A stretch of DNA of 64,000 nucleotides from Streptomyces hokutonensis (GTDB lineage: Bacteria > Actinomycetota > Actinomycetes > Streptomycetales > Streptomycetaceae). Of this stretch, positions 61,533 to 64,000 are shown piece after piece (the first letter of the stretch is position 1; the number at the start of each line of letters is the position of its first letter). The notes beneath the pieces are model-generated. The model worked only from the letters and a program-made list of their open reading frames with translations, ran no database searches and was not told the origin of the DNA. Where the stretch lies: assembly GCF_000376565.1 (NCBI RefSeq), contig NZ_BARG01000041.1, positions 40,934 to 104,933 on the forward strand, in the 5' to 3' direction. The translations under genes and the position numbers were made by a program.

Positions 61533-63059
61533 CTACGTGCACAGCTTGATGCCCTCCACGGTCCCGCACGGGATGTGGCCGTGGACGCGGATCACGTCCT
61601 GGCCGACGCCCTGGGTCAGATAGTTCAGGAAGCTCGACGTGAGGGAGTCGGACGGGGGCATCCCGTAGGTGTAGGCGTACTCGATCTCGCGGTACGGGTA
61701 GCTGCTCGTGCCCTGCTCGATGGCGTCCACGGACGCGGTGTGGCCGTCGAGGGTGAGGACGTGCAGGCCCTTGGCGCCCGAGGCGAGGGTGAGTTCGCTG
61801 TAGCCGATCGCGCCGGGGACCTCGGCGACCTCGGACAGCACCTGGTCCGTGGAGTCGAGTTCGCAGCGGATGACGGGCGCCGTCGGATCGTCCTTGTGGA
61901 CGCAGTCGACGGAGGAGTTGGCGATCTCGCTGCGTTTCAGCACCCGGCGCTGGAACACCTGTCTCGTACCGGAGTTGGCGTCCCGGCTGACCAGGTGCAC
62001 GGCCACGTCCGGTCCGCCGAGCTCCCGCCAGTTCTTGATCTCGCCCCGGTACAGGCGCCGTACGTCCGCGGTGGACAGGTTCTTGAGGCCGACGCCCTTG
62101 TTGACGACGATCGCGAAGACCGACAACGCGACCCGGTGCTCCTTCAGTTGGGGCATGTCGCTCGGCTTCGGTCCGTCCGACATGGCCACGACCGCCGGTG
62201 AGCCCTTCTTCGACGCGAGCCCCTTGGCGTCCAACTCCCTGACGCCCGCCGTCGATCCGTGCGGATCCACCACGACCTTGGAGCCCTCGCAGTCCTTCTC
62301 GTACTTCTTCGCGGCCTCCTCCATCACCGGCGCGAAGGCGGTCGAACCGGTGACCGTGAGGGTGCCGTGCGCACAGCCGATCGGCGGCGGGGTGTCGTCG
62401 CGGGCCACGACGATCGTCGCCAGCGTCACCACGCACACCGTGAGCATGATGGTGATCAGCCGGGAGGCGCGGCTGAACAGGGGCGCCTTGTCATCCGGGG
62501 TCGCGCTGCGGTTGGGGTGCACCTCGCCGTCGCGGATACCCCCTATGAGCCGTATGTCGCAGCCGACGTCACCGCCGGACAGCAGCACCAGCAGTTTGAA
62601 GTGGTCGCGCGGGTTGAGCGGGACGCGCGGGATGCGCAGGGTGTTGGCGTCGTAGCCGAGGCCGGCCGCCGGGGTGAAGTGGTCCATCAGATGGTCGGTG
62701 CCGACCGGCTGGGTCACCGAGACCCCGCGGATCGTGCGGTCGGTGAACACCGCGGTGAGACCGTGGAGTTCACGCCCCGTGTAGTCGTTGTCGGCGATGC
62801 TCTGCGAACCGTCGTTCTCGATGCGCAGCAGGACGAGGGTCGCGTCGGACATGTCGGGGACCTCGTCGAAGAGGCCGAGGCGTCTGTTCGCGCGGCCCGA
62901 ACGGACGTCGTCACCAATGGGGTTGTCCATCTGGACGCGGTAGCCGATCCGCTTGCGGCGCGGCGTCCGGCGTTCGTACCAGACCATCACACCGGACGCG
63001 ACGATGCCGAGCACCGCGGTGCCCACGGCGACGACGTTCTCCGCGCTCAGCCACTCCAC
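61533..63059 (-). CDS. Receptor-like membrane protein with PstS-type binding domain
   Basis: 508 residues. TM1 is about 8-27. Basic residues (YERRTPRRKRIGYR) follow it, so the next 165-residue beta-rich domain is cytoplasmic. TM2 is about 198-218, and a PstS-like substrate-binding domain (230-508) is extracellular, with TVTGSTAFAPVMEEAAKKYE, SDGPKP and SRDANSGTRQVF, all near anion-binding loops. GTG 63059 follows a G-rich site. No ABC transporter gene is adjacent. It converges with the SLATT gene with 6 bp between stops. Confidence 0.8.
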   Translation of the reverse strand: MEWLSAENVVAVGTAVLGIVASGVMVWYERRTPRRKRIGYRVQMDNPIGDDVRSGRANRRLGLFDEVPDMSDATLVLLRIENDGSQSIADNDYTGRELHGLTAVFTDRTIRGVSVTQPVGTDHLMDHFTPAAGLGYDANTLRIPRVPLNPRDHFKLLVLLSGGDVGCDIRLIGGIRDGEVHPNRSATPDDKAPLFSRASRLITIMLTVCVVTLATIVVARDDTPPPIGCAHGTLTVTGSTAFAPVMEEAAKKYEKDCEGSKVVVDPHGSTAGVRELDAKGLASKKGSPAVVAMSDGPKPSDMPQLKEHRVALSVFAIVVNKGVGLKNLSTADVRRLYRGEIKNWRELGGPDVAVHLVSRDANSGTRQVFQRRVLKRSEIANSSVDCVHKDDPTAPVIRCELDSTDQVLSEVAEVPGAIGYSELTLASGAKGLHVLTLDGHTASVDAIEQGTSSYPYREIEYAYTYGMPPSDSLTSSFLNYLTQGVGQDVIRVHGHIPCGTVEGIKLCT

Positions 63060-63178
63060 TGCGGGCCCCCGCTCCCCAGCCGGATCGTGGGGTCACGGTA
63101 CGAGCGGCCCCGGAAAACCCGCAGGGGCTGTCGGCCGAAGTTCCGGTGACGTTCAACTGGCCCTGAAGTAAAGGGACT

Positions 63179-64000
63179 TCAGCCCGACTTCGTGTACGTC
63201 AGCTTCTCGCCGTTGCCGGTGTTCACGCGCTCCAGGCTGCCGTCCGACAGCAGGGTGACCTCGCTGGCCGCGCCCGGGCTGCAGGACGACAGCGGCTGTC
63301 CGGAAGTGACGGTGGAGGCGCCGATCGCCAACGGGCCCTTGCCGCCCGGCCGTTGGGCGAGGTCGGCGCTGAACACGCAGTGGTAGCCGGGGCCGTCCGC
63401 GACCAGCTTCAGCACCGGGTCCCCCACCTTCCCCTGCCTGATGGTGAGTTGGCGCGTGTTGTGGCCCGTGGAGTTGTCGATGGACGCGTTCCAGGTGCCG
63501 AGGTAGCCGCTCGGTACGGCGTCGGCGCCGGACGGTGTCGCGGAGGGGGACGGCGAGTCCGTCGTCGACGGTTCCCCGGTGCTCGGACCCGGCGTGGTGG
63601 GCGCGGCGCTGGTGGCCCGGCCTCCCGAACCTGCCGCCGTACGGCTGCCGTTGCCGCCGCCCTTCATCAGCGCGTACACCGAACCGCCCGCCCCCAGCGC
63701 GACGACCAGCGCGACCAGGACCAACAGCGCGGTCGACCGCTTGCTGCGGCGCGTCTCCTGCGGCTCCAGGTAGGGCCCCGGGCCGTAGGGCGGGGTGGAG
63801 CCGAGGCCGTTGTTGTGGGGGTAGGGGTTGTACGGCACCTGCCCGCCCCAGCCGACGAGTTGCCGGGCGGGGAGCTGGGGGTAGCCGTAGTCGGCGGCGG
63901 GCGGGGCGGGCTGCGCGGGCGGTTGCGGATAGCCGTAGCCGGGGGCGGGCTGGGGGTGTTGCTGCGGGTGGCCGTAGGCCGGGTGCGGGGTGGGCGGGGG
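63179..64000 (-). CDS. Membrane protein with Pro/Gln/Tyr-rich N-terminus (partial)
   Basis: At least 273 residues; the frame stays open to the right edge of the window, so the true start lies beyond it (an internal GTG at 63838 is not the start). The visible N-terminal part is a disordered Pro/Gln/Tyr/Gly-rich region with GYGYPQPPAQPAPP, then one membrane segment (TALLVLVALVVALGAGGSVYAL), a Ser/Thr/Pro linker, and an external beta domain with GYLGTWNASIDNSTGHNTRQ and two Cys. No known family; it resembles exported stalk-domain proteins of Streptomyces. Confidence 0.7.
   Translation of the reverse strand, partial: PPPTPHPAYGHPQQHPQPAPGYGYPQPPAQPAPPAADYGYPQLPARQLVGWGGQVPYNPYPHNNGLGSTPPYGPGPYLEPQETRRSKRSTALLVLVALVVALGAGGSVYALMKGGGNGSRTAAGSGGRATSAAPTTPGPSTGEPSTTDSPSPSATPSGADAVPSGYLGTWNASIDNSTGHNTRQLTIRQGKVGDPVLKLVADGPGYHCVFSADLAQRPGGKGPLAIGASTVTSGQPLSSCSPGAASEVTLLSDGSLERVNTGNGEKLTYTKSG

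Overview
This is a very GC-rich chromosomal segment from a filamentous actinomycete, almost certainly a Streptomyces or close relative. The evidence is extreme third-position GC, a wblA gene, paired ArsA-like ATPases, an OmpR-type two-component pair, an XRE/DUF397 pair, a cold-shock gene with the Streptomyces-type companion gene, and many genes starting without a Shine-Dalgarno sequence. There is no rRNA, CRISPR array, transposase or integrase in the window; one tRNA-Pro(CGG) is present.

Left block (about 1-21,200) is core genome. From memory it has the same gene order as Mycobacterium tuberculosis Rv3667-Rv3683: acetyl-CoA synthetase, a DUF1469/holin-like membrane protein, an epoxide-hydrolase-like enzyme, the membrane serine protease MarP, a CoA-type Nudix hydrolase, endonuclease III, Crp, a metallo-beta-lactamase-fold hydrolase, a RidA-like protein with a tiny DUF4177 protein, two ArsA/Get3-like ATPases, wblA (WhiB4-like), a class A penicillin-binding protein and a metallophosphoesterase. 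Streptomyces-type additions are an NhaA antiporter, a beta-propeller protein, a nucleotidyltransferase, a second Nudix hydrolase and a GatB/YqeY protein.

Middle block (about 21,300-46,700) is more lineage specific. It holds a Pr6Pr membrane protein, tRNA-Pro, a short accessory stretch with a gene carrying two compensating frameshifts, a DUF4232 lipoprotein beside a membrane-anchored HTH protein, and then an NfeD-like protein, a flotillin and a 1566-residue AAA ATPase facing a PucR-type regulator. After these come cspA with its companion, a MerR regulator, an acetyltransferase-like protein next to a GC-rich tandem repeat, a two-gene permease operon (UPF0718/TIGR03943), a double-TrkA_N membrane protein, an S9 peptidase, SURF1, and an ECF sigma factor translationally coupled to a single-pass membrane protein.

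Right block (about 47,000-64,000) starts with the aspartate-pathway operon ask-asd, where ask has a clear internal ribosome binding site and start for its beta subunit. A response regulator/histidine kinase pair and small secreted or membrane proteins follow. Between this core and recR/ybaB lies an accessory stretch (about 53,200-58,900) with a winged-helix/zinc-finger protein, an XRE/DUF397 pair and a predicted NLR-like conflict module: a TRYPCO2-like small protein plus a trypsin / NB-ARC / TPR protein. Beyond recR and ybaB come a SLATT-domain two-TM effector protein, a receptor-like membrane protein with a PstS-type extracellular domain, and a partial gene running off the right edge.

The most notable systems are the TRYPCO2-trypsin-NB-ARC-TPR module with near-identical TPR repeats, the NfeD-flotillin-giant AAA ATPase operon with its divergent PucR regulator, and the orphan SLATT and PstS-receptor genes. 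At the regulatory level there are several perfect palindromes in promoter regions, and eight genes share a TANNNT hexamer exactly 6-7 nt upstream of the start codon with no ribosome binding site, the signature of leaderless transcripts.
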